A stretch of DNA of 64,000 bases from Lolliginicoccus suaedae (GTDB taxonomy: Bacteria > Actinomycetota > Actinomycetes > Mycobacteriales > Mycobacteriaceae): NCBI RefSeq assembly GCF_008312885.1, contig NZ_VSSO01000005.1, positions 164,767-228,766 on the forward strand. Reading direction: 5' to 3'. The notes under the pieces are model-generated. The model saw nothing but the letters and a program-made list of their open reading frames with translations, was not told where the DNA came from and made no database searches. This document shows positions 25,543 to 33,766 of this stretch, one piece after another. Numbering within the stretch: position 1 is the stretch's first letter; every line of letters begins with the position of its first letter. A program made the translations under genes and the position numbers.

Positions 25543-26115
25543 ATGAGCTTGCCCCGCCGTTGGAATCCACGCTTCGCGAGCCTCAGCGCCCTCACTGCTG
25601 CCAGCGCGCTCGCGCTCGGTGCGTGCGGCTCGAGTACCACCGAGCCGCAAGCAGCCGCGCCCGCGGCACCGGAGAGCGTCAGCGTCGATGGGCAGGAGGT
25701 CGAGGTTCCCAATGAGCTGCGCTTCGCTGCCGAGACCCTCGAGGGCCAGCCCGTGAACGGGAGCGACTACCTGGGTCAAGATACTGTCTTCTGGTTCTGG
25801 GCACCGTGGTGCCCGGTCTGCCAGCGCGAGGCCCCGCACGTCGCCGATGCCGCCGAGGATTACGGGTCGGAGGTCGACTTCGTGGGCGTGGCCGCGCAGG
25901 ACAGCGCGGAAGCGATGCAGGAATTCGTCGACAAGTACGACGTGGGCGCTTTCAGCCACATCAACGATGCCAACGCCGCGGTGTGGGCGGGGTTCGGCGT
26001 GACGCAGCAACCGGCGTTCGCGTTCGTGTCCGATAGCGGCGAGATCGACGTGGTTCGTGGCACCCTCTCGCCAGACGAGCTCACCGAGCGCCTCGACACG
26101 CTGACCAGGAACTAG
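25543..26115 (+). CDS. TlpA/DsbE-like thioredoxin-fold lipoprotein
   Basis: This 190-residue exported protein has a twin-arginine-poor signal and a lipobox (ALGACGS). A thioredoxin fold follows with active site WAPWCPVC and a cis-proline in VTQQPAFAF. It should act outside the membrane as a disulfide oxidoreductase, of the MPT53/Rv2878c type, with electrons passed by the CcdA protein next door, which starts two bases after its stop. ATG at 25543 has GGAGG upstream. The pair and the following sigma factor form one operon. Confidence 0.93.
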   Translation: MSLPRRWNPRFASLSALTAASALALGACGSSTTEPQAAAPAAPESVSVDGQEVEVPNELRFAAETLEGQPVNGSDYLGQDTVFWFWAPWCPVCQREAPHVADAAEDYGSEVDFVGVAAQDSAEAMQEFVDKYDVGAFSHINDANAAVWAGFGVTQQPAFAFVSDSGEIDVVRGTLSPDELTERLDTLTRN

Positions 26116-26117
26116 CC

Positions 26118-27002
26118 ATGGACCTCGCAGCGCTCGGGTTCGCGCTCGCCGCGGGGATGGTGGCGGCGTTCAACCCGTGCGGGTTCGCGATGCTGCCCGC
26201 CTACCTGACCCTGGTCATCGCCGGCGAGGATTCGAGCGATGAGGAGCCGGGCCTCACGAGGTCGCTCGGCCGGGCACTCACCGCCACCGCCGCCATGACC
26301 GCGGGCTTCCTTGCTGTCTTCGGCGCGGCAGGGCTGATCATCACCCCCCTCGCGTCCCAGGCCGCGCGATACCTGCCGTTCGTCACCGTCGTGATCGGTC
26401 TCGGGCTGATCGGTCTCGGGGCCTGGCTCCTCGCGGGGCGCGAGCTGACCGTGATGCTTCCGAAGATGCGGGGCGGCTCCCCCACCGGCCACATCGGATC
26501 GATGTTCAGCTACGGCCTCGCCTACGCCACCGCATCGCTGTCGTGCACCATCGGGCCGTTCCTCGCCGTCACCGCCGTCACGTTCCGTGGTGGCACGTTC
26601 CTCGATGGCCTTGTCGCCTTCCTCGCCTATGGCACCGGCATGGCCGTGGTCGTGGGGATCCTCGCGATCGCGATCGTCCTCGCGGGCTCCGGCCTCGTCC
26701 AGTCGATGCGACGACTGCTCCCCCACGTCAATCGCATCGCCGGGGGGCTCATGCTCGCCGCGGGCGCCTATGTCGCCTACTACGGGGTGTGGGAGCTGCG
26801 CCTGATCTACTCCGACGGTCCCGTCGTCGACCCCATCGTCGATGGGGCCCTCTCCGCGCAGCAGTTCCTCGCGGGCCTGGTCGACTCCCTCGGCGTGGTG
26901 GGAGTGCTCACCATCGCCGCGCTGCTCGCCGCTGGCCTCGCCGCCACGGTCCTGCTGAGGGCACAGCGCCGGGAACCGGCAGGATCGAGGGCTGAACGAT
27001 GA
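26118..27002 (+). CDS. CcdA/DsbD-type transmembrane thiol transporter
   Basis: This 294-residue protein with about seven membrane helices moves reducing equivalents from cytoplasmic thioredoxin to extracytoplasmic partners. The two redox cysteines are in AAFNPCGFAMLPAY and ATASLSCTIGPFL. It lies directly after the TlpA-like lipoprotein, its likely partner, and overlaps the ECF sigma gene by ATGA. In M. tuberculosis the homologous pair is Rv2877c-Rv2878c as I recall. Confidence 0.93.
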   Translation: MDLAALGFALAAGMVAAFNPCGFAMLPAYLTLVIAGEDSSDEEPGLTRSLGRALTATAAMTAGFLAVFGAAGLIITPLASQAARYLPFVTVVIGLGLIGLGAWLLAGRELTVMLPKMRGGSPTGHIGSMFSYGLAYATASLSCTIGPFLAVTAVTFRGGTFLDGLVAFLAYGTGMAVVVGILAIAIVLAGSGLVQSMRRLLPHVNRIAGGLMLAAGAYVAYYGVWELRLIYSDGPVVDPIVDGALSAQQFLAGLVDSLGVVGVLTIAALLAAGLAATVLLRAQRREPAGSRAER

Positions 27003-27553
27003 CATCACCCCTCTCGCCGGCCGAAGCATTCCGCACCCACATCGCGCCCGAGGTGGAGGTGATGCTGCGGGTAGCCCGCACCCTCACCGGCAACCACAGC
27101 GATGCCGAGGACCTCGTGCAAGAGACCCTCATCCGCGCCTGGCGAGCCATCGACTCCTTCGACGGGCAGTACCCCCGCGCCTGGCTGCTCACGATCCTGC
27201 GCCGCACCCACATCAACATGAACCGGCGCCAGCGCCCCGACGTGATCGAGGACCCCGCCGGCCAGCACCGGGCCCGCCCCGCGTTCAACGCCACGGCCGA
27301 TGTCACTCCGGAGGACCAGGTCCTCGACGCGACGCTGAGCAGCGAGATCGAGCGGTCCCTCGCTGGTCTCGATCCGCGGTTCCGTACCGCGCTGCTGCTC
27401 GTCGATGTGGACTCGCTCAGCTACGCCGAGGCCGCCGAAGTGCTCGGGGTCCCCATTGGCACGGTCATGTCGCGCCTCAGCCGTGCCCGCGATCGCATGC
27501 GCCGCAGCCTCCGCGAGCAGGGCGTGCTCGGCCCGCATACCGCGGTCAGGTAG
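26999..27553 (+). CDS. ECF RNA polymerase sigma factor
   Basis: This 184-residue sigma-70 family protein has region 2 (DAEDLVQETLIRAWRAIDSF, AWLLTILRRTHIN) and region 4 (SLSYAEAAEVLGVPIGTVMSRLSRAR). It is translationally coupled to ccdA, so it probably controls the thiol-redox genes nearby. No anti-sigma gene follows directly. A zinc-finger anti-sigma-like protein lies 1 kb away at 28510, beyond a convergent methyltransferase gene. I do not assign a letter name. Confidence 0.93.
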   Translation: MTSPLSPAEAFRTHIAPEVEVMLRVARTLTGNHSDAEDLVQETLIRAWRAIDSFDGQYPRAWLLTILRRTHINMNRRQRPDVIEDPAGQHRARPAFNATADVTPEDQVLDATLSSEIERSLAGLDPRFRTALLLVDVDSLSYAEAAEVLGVPIGTVMSRLSRARDRMRRSLREQGVLGPHTAVR

Positions 27554-27586
27554 GGCGGCATTCTCGGGCACCGGACGCCGGGCGCC

Positions 27587-27627
27587 AGTGGATACTTTTC
27601 CCGGTTGAGGCGGGAAAAGTTTCCACT
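27587..27627. repeat. Palindromic repeat family C, copy 1 (bidirectional terminator-like)
   Basis: A 17-bp hairpin with one mismatch pairs 27587-27603 with 27611-27627 around a 7-base loop. It lies between two convergent genes, the sigma factor and a methyltransferase. A near-identical palindrome occurs at 37452-37492. Confidence 0.8.
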
Positions 27628-27653
27628 CCCGTCGCACGCTCCCGCCGCACCCC

Positions 27654-28295
27654 CTACCGCACCGTTCCGACCCGGACCTGGATGTGCCCGCCACGCACGC
27701 TGCGGGCGGCGATGTCCTCGCAATACTGGTCGAGCAATGTCCAGGGGCGCGCATGGATGTCGGAGCCGCCCGCGCGGCAGGCCAGCCGGGCGAGCGGGGA
27801 CCACACCGCGGCTCGGCCCTGCGGTGGCTGCATGTCGATGATCGCGACGCGCGCCCCTGGACGGCATGCCGCGACCATGGTGGCGAGCGCGGCAGGCCAG
27901 TCGTCCATCAGCGACAGCGCGTAGCTCGCGATGACAGCGTCGTAGCCCGCGCCGCCGACCTGTTCGCGCAATCGCGCGGCGGAAACCGTAGTGGCGTCCT
28001 CCTCGAGCACCTGCACGTTCGACCATCCTCGCCTGCGGGCCTTGCGGCGGGCCTGCTCGCCCATGTGCGCGCTCGCGTCCACGCCGATGATGCGTCCTCC
28101 GGGGCCAATGCGTTGCTGCAGCCCGGGGAAGTTCAGCCCGGTGCCGCATCCGATGTCGAGCACCTGGGCGCCTTCGTCGAGCCGGAGCAAGGGGATCGCT
28201 GCTTCACGCCCCGCGCCGTAGACCGGCCATTCCGCGGAGATCGCGTCGTAGAAGCGGGCGGACACGGTGTACTTGGAGGGGAAGATGGCGGGCAT
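27654..28295 (-). CDS. SAM-dependent methyltransferase (UbiE/PMT-like)
   Basis: This 213-residue class I methyltransferase shows motif I VLDIGCGTGLNFPGLQ, motif II IIGVDASAHM and the post-motifs VLEEDATTV and SYALSLMDDWP. The start FPSKYTVSARFYDAIS resembles phospholipid N-methyltransferases and arsenite- or thiol-methylating relatives. The substrate is unknown. ATG at 28295 follows AGGGAG; the GTG at 28325 is less likely. It is divergent from the anti-sigma/flavoenzyme operon. Confidence 0.87.
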   Translation of the reverse strand: MPAIFPSKYTVSARFYDAISAEWPVYGAGREAAIPLLRLDEGAQVLDIGCGTGLNFPGLQQRIGPGGRIIGVDASAHMGEQARRKARRRGWSNVQVLEEDATTVSAARLREQVGGAGYDAVIASYALSLMDDWPAALATMVAACRPGARVAIIDMQPPQGRAAVWSPLARLACRAGGSDIHARPWTLLDQYCEDIAARSVRGGHIQVRVGTVR

Positions 28296-28509
28296 GGGGC
28301 TCCCTGGTTCTCGCGGGTCTGTCACGCGGTCGTGGTGTGGCGTGCTTCGCCAGGGCAGGCGTAGCTTCGGGCGACAGGATGTGGTCGGGGAAGGAACCCG
28401 GCCAGTGATCGTGTTCCTTCCCCGTGACCGCTTCCTACTGTGCCTTGCCTACCGCCCAGACCGCTGCCACCGCCCGGCCCTGCCCTGGTCCGAGTACAGG
28501 AGATGATCA

Positions 28510-28788
28510 ATGATCCGGACCCTCGCCACCATGCTGGCCTGCCACTGGTCTGCTCATCGCATCCAGCGCTACCTGGACCGTGATCCGGCAGCGCCGCTGA
28601 CGGCTGACGAGACCCACCGGCTGGAATCACATCTCGCGCAGTGCGAGCGATGCCAGGGCCTTGCGGACGAGTACCGGTTCCTGCACGGCGCGGTCGGAAC
28701 GTGGGCACGCCGGTCCTTGCCGCCCGAGCCAGCGTTGCAGCGCATGCACGAGCTCGTTGATCGCTTGTCCAGGGGAGAGAACCAGTGA
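28510..28788 (+). CDS. Zinc-finger (zf-HC2) anti-sigma-like protein
   Basis: This 92-residue soluble protein carries the HxxxCxxC zinc motif in SHLAQCERCQ (residues about 38-46), typical of anti-sigma factors and their relatives. It has no membrane span. AGGAGAT precedes ATG 28510. It overlaps the flavoenzyme gene by GTGA, so the two are co-expressed. It could bind the ECF sigma factor encoded at 26999, which lacks an adjacent partner; this is inference from distance only. Confidence 0.8.
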   Translation: MIRTLATMLACHWSAHRIQRYLDRDPAAPLTADETHRLESHLAQCERCQGLADEYRFLHGAVGTWARRSLPPEPALQRMHELVDRLSRGENQ

Positions 28789-30212
28789 GCAGTGACAGCG
28801 ACATTCGCGACCTCGTGGTCGTCGGTGGCGGCGCGGCGGGGATCGTGGCCGCCAAGACAGCGGTCAAGCTCGGTGCCAGCGCCGTCCTGATCGAATCCGC
28901 CCGCACGGGTGGCGACTGCTTGTGGACGGGATGCGTGCCGTCGAAGTCATTGCTCGCTGCGGCCCATCATGTGGCTGCCGCGCGTCGTGCCACGAGCCTT
29001 GGGGTGCATTTCGACGAGCCAGTTGTGGACTTCGCGGCGGTGATGCGGCATGTGCGCTCGGCGATCTCCACGATCGAGCCGATCGATACCCCGGAGGCTC
29101 TGGAGACAGAGGGCATCGAGGTGCGGTCGGGCCACGCCGTATTCGCGACCGACGACACCGTCCTGGTCGAAGGCGACCCCATCCGGTTCCGCCAGGCCGT
29201 CATCGCCACCGGCGCTTCGCCCGTGCTGCCCCCGATCCCGGGCCTCGCGGATCATGCCCCGCTGACCAGCGAGACCATTTGGGAGCTGACGGAGCTGCCT
29301 CAACGACTGCTGGTGATCGGCGGGGGAAGCATCGGCTGCGAGCTCGGACAAGCGCTCGCGCGTCTCGGCTCCACTACAACGATCGTTGAGGCAGCACCCC
29401 GCATCCTGATGGGCGAGCCCGAGGATGCATCGCGGATCGTGGCCCGCTCGCTCAAGAATGATGGAGCGACTGTGATTGCGGGCGCATCCGTGGAGAGCAT
29501 CGCGGACTCGCGGGCGCGCTTGTCCGATGGCACGGTGGTCGATTTCGACCGGGTACTGGTGAGCGTGGGCCGTGCTGCCCGCACCGCCGGCCTCGGGCTC
29601 GATCAGATCGGCGTCCGCACCAACGATCGTGGCCAGGTCATCGTCTCGCCCACGCTGCGCACCACCAATCCACGCATCTGGGCCGCAGGAGACGTCACTC
29701 CGCTCCCCCAGTTCACCCACGCCGCTGGCTCGTTCGGCAGCATCGCCGCGAGCAACGCGGTGCTTGGGCTTCGCCGCAAGGCTGGCACCACAGTGGTCCC
29801 CCGGGTCACCTATACCGACCCCGAGGTGGCATCGGTGGGCGTGAGCGATCCGGATTCCGCGAGCCGGTTGACGGCCCGCACCATCAGCCACGACCACCTC
29901 GATCGGGCAATCACCGAGCACTCCACCAACGGATTCTCCCGGCTGATCCTCGACCACAAGGCACGCATCATCGGCGGCACCGTGGTCAGCCCACGGGCGG
30001 GCGAGACCATTGGCGAAGTCACGCTCGCGGTGCGGCTCGGGCTACGCGCCCGCGATCTCGCCTCCACGATGCACCCGTATCCGACCTACAACGACGGAAT
30101 CTGGAACGCCGCGATCGCAGACACCCGCGAGCAACTCGAATCGCCTGGCGCCCAGCGCGCGATGGGGGCATTGTCGTCGCTGCGGCGGACCTGGCTGAGG
30201 ATCGCTCGGTAG
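28785..30212 (+). CDS. MerA-like FAD/NAD(P)-dependent disulfide oxidoreductase
   Basis: This 475-residue class I pyridine nucleotide-disulfide oxidoreductase has the FAD site LVVVGGGAAGIVAA, the redox pair CLWTGC in GGDCLWTGCVPSKSL, an NAD(P) site LLVIGGGSIGCELG, a second FAD motif IWAAGDVT and the C-terminal dimer region HPYPTYNDG. It lacks the C-terminal Cys pair of true mercuric reductase. Relatives of this type co-occur with TVP38 and CDP-alcohol transferase genes, as in this region. The physiological substrate is unknown. Confidence 0.9.
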   Translation: MSSDSDIRDLVVVGGGAAGIVAAKTAVKLGASAVLIESARTGGDCLWTGCVPSKSLLAAAHHVAAARRATSLGVHFDEPVVDFAAVMRHVRSAISTIEPIDTPEALETEGIEVRSGHAVFATDDTVLVEGDPIRFRQAVIATGASPVLPPIPGLADHAPLTSETIWELTELPQRLLVIGGGSIGCELGQALARLGSTTTIVEAAPRILMGEPEDASRIVARSLKNDGATVIAGASVESIADSRARLSDGTVVDFDRVLVSVGRAARTAGLGLDQIGVRTNDRGQVIVSPTLRTTNPRIWAAGDVTPLPQFTHAAGSFGSIAASNAVLGLRRKAGTTVVPRVTYTDPEVASVGVSDPDSASRLTARTISHDHLDRAITEHSTNGFSRLILDHKARIIGGTVVSPRAGETIGEVTLAVRLGLRARDLASTMHPYPTYNDGIWNAAIADTREQLESPGAQRAMGALSSLRRTWLRIAR

Positions 30213-30321
30213 GGGCGCTATTTTCCTGTTGCGCCGAGGGTGCCGCGTGGAAGCAGCCACAGAAAACCGGGTGGCGATGCGGCTGGCGTGATACTGCTTG
30301 CGAACAACTCCAGCAAACCGC

Positions 30322-30558
30322 CTACAGGCTGCTCGCAGTCAAGTGCGTCTGCACCGGGTCGGAGACATTCCGGTGCTTGTTCTCGCGGCGGCGCAGCAGG
30401 AAGAACCCGAACAGCATCGCGAACGACAGCATTACCATCGTCATTCCAGGTCCTGCCGGGTCCCCCTCGACTAGCCACGCAGCCACTCCGCCCAAAGTCG
30501 CCAGGCCGAAAAAGACCAGCCCGGCCCAGCACAGTCCGGCAAGGATCTTTCCGATCAT
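30322..30558 (-). CDS. Small two-helix membrane protein
   Basis: This 78-residue product has two hydrophobic helices (ILAGLCWAGLVFFGLATLGG and MVMLSFAMLFGFFLL), then a basic RRRENKHR stop-transfer tail. ATG at 30558 has AGAGAGG eight bases upstream. It starts 16 bases after the secreted nuclease gene on the same strand, so it is probably co-transcribed and could anchor or export the nuclease; no family is recognised. Confidence 0.6.
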   Translation of the reverse strand: MIGKILAGLCWAGLVFFGLATLGGVAAWLVEGDPAGPGMTMVMLSFAMLFGFFLLRRRENKHRNVSDPVQTHLTASSL

Positions 30559-30574
30559 CGTGGTTGCCTCTCTT

Positions 30575-31663
30575 CTAGTTCTCGCAGGCGATGCCGTCGC
30601 CGTCACGGTCGAGCTTCCTGCTGTACCCGGCATCACCGATACGGATCGGGGCAGCTCCGGCCGCCTTGACCGCGCTGCAACTGGAGTAGTACACGCTGGC
30701 TGGAGCCGAGGCAGGAGGCGGCGTGTACACCGGTTCAGGTGCTGGGGTGTAGACCGGTTCCGGGGCGGGCGCACGCTCCGGCTCCGGCTCCGGCGTGCGT
30801 ACTGGAGCTGGGGGCTCGGACTCGCGGTCGCGCATCATGCCCGGGACCGGGCCCGGGAAGTCGATCCCCGCGCACGAGTCGAGCACCCGCTCGATCGCGT
30901 CGCGCTCGGACTGGGTGACCCACAAACCATAATTGGCCTTCACGTTGACCTGCATCGCGACCATCGTGCAGCGGAACGCCTTGTTCGCGGGGAGCCAGGT
31001 CGCAGCGTCACCGTCTGACTTTTCCATGTTCGCTCCGGCATCGACAGCGAGAAGATTGCGCGGGTCGTTGGCGAAATCCTGCCGCGTGGCCGGGCTCCAT
31101 TGCTGGGCACCCTTCTGCCATGCGTCCGACAGTGCTACGACATGGTCGATCTGCACATCGCTAGTGTCCCCGCCCCGCCCGAAGGAGATCGCCTGGCCTG
31201 TATAGGGGCCGTCGAGGGCGCCTGACTGCGCGACGCACCCATTGCTGTTGTACTTGATGACAATGTCGTCGAGGTCTCGGCGCAGGATGTCGTTGCGCGT
31301 GTCGCACCCATTGCGACCGGCCTCGACCCTCACATCGTCAGTCCAGGCCGATCCGAACAGGTCGCGGTCGTACCCGGTCTTGGGCGCGCGACCCTTGACC
31401 TCGAGCGAGGCAAGCTGCTGGTAGGCACGGCGCAGCTCGTCCGAGGCATCATCGGGGATGTTGAAACCATTGTCGCGACTGCTCTCTTGTGCCTCATCGG
31501 GTGCCGCAGTAGCCTGCGGCTGCGCACTGGTGGTCGGTGCCTGCGCCTGCGTGTTTTCTACCGCAGCGCTGCCGGGCCCTTCTTCGACCGTCGGTGTGAT
31601 AACGAGCCCGCCGACAAAAAGGACTGCGGCCCCGATTCCTACCATCGTTGATGCGCGCGGCAT
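30575..31663 (-). CDS. Secreted DUF1524 HNH nuclease with C-terminal Excalibur domain
   Basis: This 362-residue protein has an N-terminal export helix (residues 8-24), a Gln/Ala/Thr-rich linker, then a GmrSD-C/DUF1524 HNH nuclease domain. VQIDHVVALSDAWQKGA carries the catalytic DH, with DPRNLLAV and KANYGLW blocks following. A proline/glutamate tandem-repeat linker leads to an Excalibur calcium-binding domain ending DRDGDGIACE, with its cysteine pair. It should cleave DNA outside the cell or in the wall space. ATG at 31663 has GGGGGAG upstream. Confidence 0.9.
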   Translation of the reverse strand: MPRASTMVGIGAAVLFVGGLVITPTVEEGPGSAAVENTQAQAPTTSAQPQATAAPDEAQESSRDNGFNIPDDASDELRRAYQQLASLEVKGRAPKTGYDRDLFGSAWTDDVRVEAGRNGCDTRNDILRRDLDDIVIKYNSNGCVAQSGALDGPYTGQAISFGRGGDTSDVQIDHVVALSDAWQKGAQQWSPATRQDFANDPRNLLAVDAGANMEKSDGDAATWLPANKAFRCTMVAMQVNVKANYGLWVTQSERDAIERVLDSCAGIDFPGPVPGMMRDRESEPPAPVRTPEPEPERAPAPEPVYTPAPEPVYTPPPASAPASVYYSSCSAVKAAGAAPIRIGDAGYSRKLDRDGDGIACEN

Positions 31664-31953
31664 ATGCTTGCTCCCCCGTTGTGGCGCTGTGTTTCGGTGA
31701 CTTCGCGGCGGAATCGACGCGTGATTTTAGCCGTATATCGCCCGGAGCGTGCTCCGTGTTACGGAGCTAACGAAGTCCGCCCCGAGGCACGCTGGGGCTT
31801 TCCAGCTCGCTGCGCCCGTGGCATGACACGGCGTCCCGCCACCGCAACAATCCGTGCAATAAATTCCCCCAAACCGGAATGCCGCCTGGCACTGGCCGGG
31901 TTTCGGTTGCGTACGGCCAGGACCGGTCGTGGACCAACCGAAGGAGAATAGAA
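31664..31953. promoter_or_regulatory. Divergent regulatory region with three CGGAGC half-sites
   Basis: This 290-base gap is clearly less GC-rich than its flanks. CGGAGC at 31743-31748, its complement at 31751-31756 and CGGAGC again at 31762-31767 form two overlapping, mutually exclusive hairpins or a three-site operator. It lies between the nuclease and the divergent membrane protein gene. I see no further gene in it. Confidence 0.4.
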
Positions 31954-32529
31954 ATGACCACGCACACTCCACACGCTGCTGGGCATGGGACGGACACCGC
32001 AGGATGGGGAAAGTGGGCCGTGACCGGTGCGATCGCCGGTGTCATTGCTTCCCTGGCGATGGCGGCGTTCGCGATGATGGCGGCCGTCACCTATCAGGGC
32101 GTCGGGTTCTTCACCCCGCTTTATCACATCGCGTCTTCCGTCATTTCTGGTGACGCGATGATGCAGTCCATGGAAGGCGCCATGGAGGGCAACAACTTCG
32201 TGTTCGTCGCTGGCCCGGCGGTCGTGGGCGCAATGGTGCACATGATGATCGGCGCGGGCTACGGAATCGTTTTCGCCGTCATCGCGAAGATCGCTGCCCT
32301 GCGCGGCGCGGTGCTCACTGTCGCCGGTGCCGTCTACGGTTTCGCCGTGTTCGTCGCGAGCACCTGGGTCCTGCTCCCGCTGACCGCGTCGATCCTCGGT
32401 GGCGGGGATCCGATCCGCGATATGGCCACTATGGTCGGCTACCCGACGTTCATCACCGAGCACATCCTGTTCGGCGTGGTGCTCGCCCTGGTGCTGCTGC
32501 CCCTCGCGGCTCGTCGCGCCCACCGCTAG
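31954..32529 (+). CDS. Four-helix membrane protein of unknown function
   Basis: This 191-residue protein has four membrane helices (AVTGAIAGVIASLAMAAFAMM, AGPAVVGAMVHMMIGAGYG, AVLTVAGAVYGFAVFV, ILFGVVLALVLL, each a single span in order). The loops are rich in methionine and histidine (DAMMQSMEGAMEGN), which could bind metal. ATG at 31954 has AAGGAG seven bases upstream. I do not recognise the family. It converges on a proline-rich anchored protein across a terminator hairpin. Confidence 0.75.
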   Translation: MTTHTPHAAGHGTDTAGWGKWAVTGAIAGVIASLAMAAFAMMAAVTYQGVGFFTPLYHIASSVISGDAMMQSMEGAMEGNNFVFVAGPAVVGAMVHMMIGAGYGIVFAVIAKIAALRGAVLTVAGAVYGFAVFVASTWVLLPLTASILGGGDPIRDMATMVGYPTFITEHILFGVVLALVLLPLAARRAHR

Positions 32530-32552
32530 TCCAGCTCCGCCTCTATCCCGCT

Positions 32553-32586
32553 GCCCCGCGCCACTGCAATCATGCTGGCGCGGGGC
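32553..32586. terminator. Bidirectional terminator hairpin
   Basis: A perfect 11-bp inverted repeat (32553-32563 with 32576-32586) with a 12-base loop lies between two convergent genes. Confidence 0.75.
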
Positions 32587-32621
32587 TCGCGCGTTCCGGG
32601 AGCAGCTAGCCGTGCAGGGCG

Positions 32622-33326
32622 CTACCAGGCGTTGACAATGGCACCATCGCCGCCCACGCAGCCCACCGATTCCGTCCCCGCGGGGTAGTAGAGGCAGGTC
32701 AGAGAGTAGGACTGGCCAGTCACGGGGCTGTCGGCGACCACGGTCCAGACAACCTCGTCGACGGCGATATCCATCGTGTTGAGCTCAACACGAACCTGCT
32801 CGGCGAACGCGCACGAGGTAGTCGTGGTGCCGACGCCCACGCTGGGCCAGCGGTCCCCTGCGCGGGGCGCGGATGGGCAGGGCCGCACGCCCGCCGCGGG
32901 CGAGGAGGTGCTCTGCTCCCGCGCTGGTCCGTCGGAGAAGGACAGCGGATCATCCTGCGTGGCGGGCTGGTCGAATGATTCGCCGGGAGCCACCGGCACC
33001 GGCTCGGGATCAGGCACCAGGCTCGCGCCGCGCACCTCGAAGATCCAGTACAGGAATCCGATGAACCCTGCGAGCAGGCCGAACATGACGACCACGAGCA
33101 GGATCAGCAGCCCGATCAGGGATTTCTTGCGCGGGAGCCCTAGGCCCTGGTGGGCGGCGTGGGGCATGGCCGGGGGCGGGCCCATCGCGGCACCGGGCGG
33201 CATTCCGGGCGGCTGCCAGGCGGGGCCTCGCTGGCTCGGTGGCCTCCACGGATCGTGATCCTGCGGAATACCCTGATGGTCCGGGCCGAATGGTTGGTAC
33301 CTATCGCCGCTTTCGTGCGCGCCCAT
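32622..33326 (-). CDS. Proline-rich membrane-anchored exported protein
   Basis: This 234-residue protein has a cytoplasmic proline/glutamine-rich head (residues 1-65), a basic PRKKS flank, one membrane span (about 70-95) and an extracytoplasmic part of about 135 residues with four cysteines, probably in disulfides (RPCPSAP, TTSCAF, LTCLYY, SVGCVG). Such DUF-type proteins are common in Mycobacteriales, with unknown roles. ATG at 33326 is used. Confidence 0.75.
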   Translation of the reverse strand: MGAHESGDRYQPFGPDHQGIPQDHDPWRPPSQRGPAWQPPGMPPGAAMGPPPAMPHAAHQGLGLPRKKSLIGLLILLVVVMFGLLAGFIGFLYWIFEVRGASLVPDPEPVPVAPGESFDQPATQDDPLSFSDGPAREQSTSSPAAGVRPCPSAPRAGDRWPSVGVGTTTTSCAFAEQVRVELNTMDIAVDEVVWTVVADSPVTGQSYSLTCLYYPAGTESVGCVGGDGAIVNAW

Positions 33327-33436
33327 GAATCGCCTCCCCCTTCGCGTGCCGCAGGACCCCCAGTCCTGCCCATCCAGGGTGCCACAGCCAACGCCTCGCG
33401 AGACTGTGAGAATTGTCTATCCAGGGGGAGAATTGC

Positions 33437-33727
33437 CTACTCGCGGGCGCGCTTGACCTCGTCGAAGAACTCCTCGACGCGCGCCGACTCGTCCTCGGGC
33501 ACATCGAGAATGATGGGCTTGCTCGCCGGCTCGAGCCCGCCCTCGTCCGCGCGAGCACCCACCACGATCTCCAGGCCCGTGCGGGTGCGCCGGGCGGTCA
33601 CCCCGAGGTGCAGCACGTGCCAGCGGCGCGATACCCCGCCCCGGTCGAAGACTTCCAGGACCCGGTTATCGAGGACCAGCACGAATCGGTCGGCGACGAC
33701 GCATTCGCGGTAGGGGCGGCTCAGCAT
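33437..33727 (-). CDS. Small hypothetical protein
   Basis: This 96-residue protein is beta-rich (RFVLVLDNRVLEVFDRG, WHVLHLGVTARR), ending in an acidic helix (DESARVEEFFDEVKRA), a shape like a compact PH-type fold. I do not recognise a family. ATG at 33727 is chosen because the sequence upstream of it is arginine-rich and unconserved-looking. Confidence 0.65.
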   Translation of the reverse strand: MLSRPYRECVVADRFVLVLDNRVLEVFDRGGVSRRWHVLHLGVTARRTRTGLEIVVGARADEGGLEPASKPIILDVPEDESARVEEFFDEVKRARE

Positions 33728-33766
33728 GCCCCTGAGCCTAGCCCTTCGCAACGGCCGCATGGCGCG

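Noticed and set aside
28785..30212. True mercuric reductase
   Set aside because: The protein lacks the C-terminal vicinal cysteines and an N-terminal metal-binding domain, and no merR, merT or merP is present.
30575..31663. GmrSD type IV restriction enzyme
   Set aside because: Only the DUF1524 nuclease domain is present, with an export helix and Excalibur domain; no DUF262 domain or partner gene is nearby.
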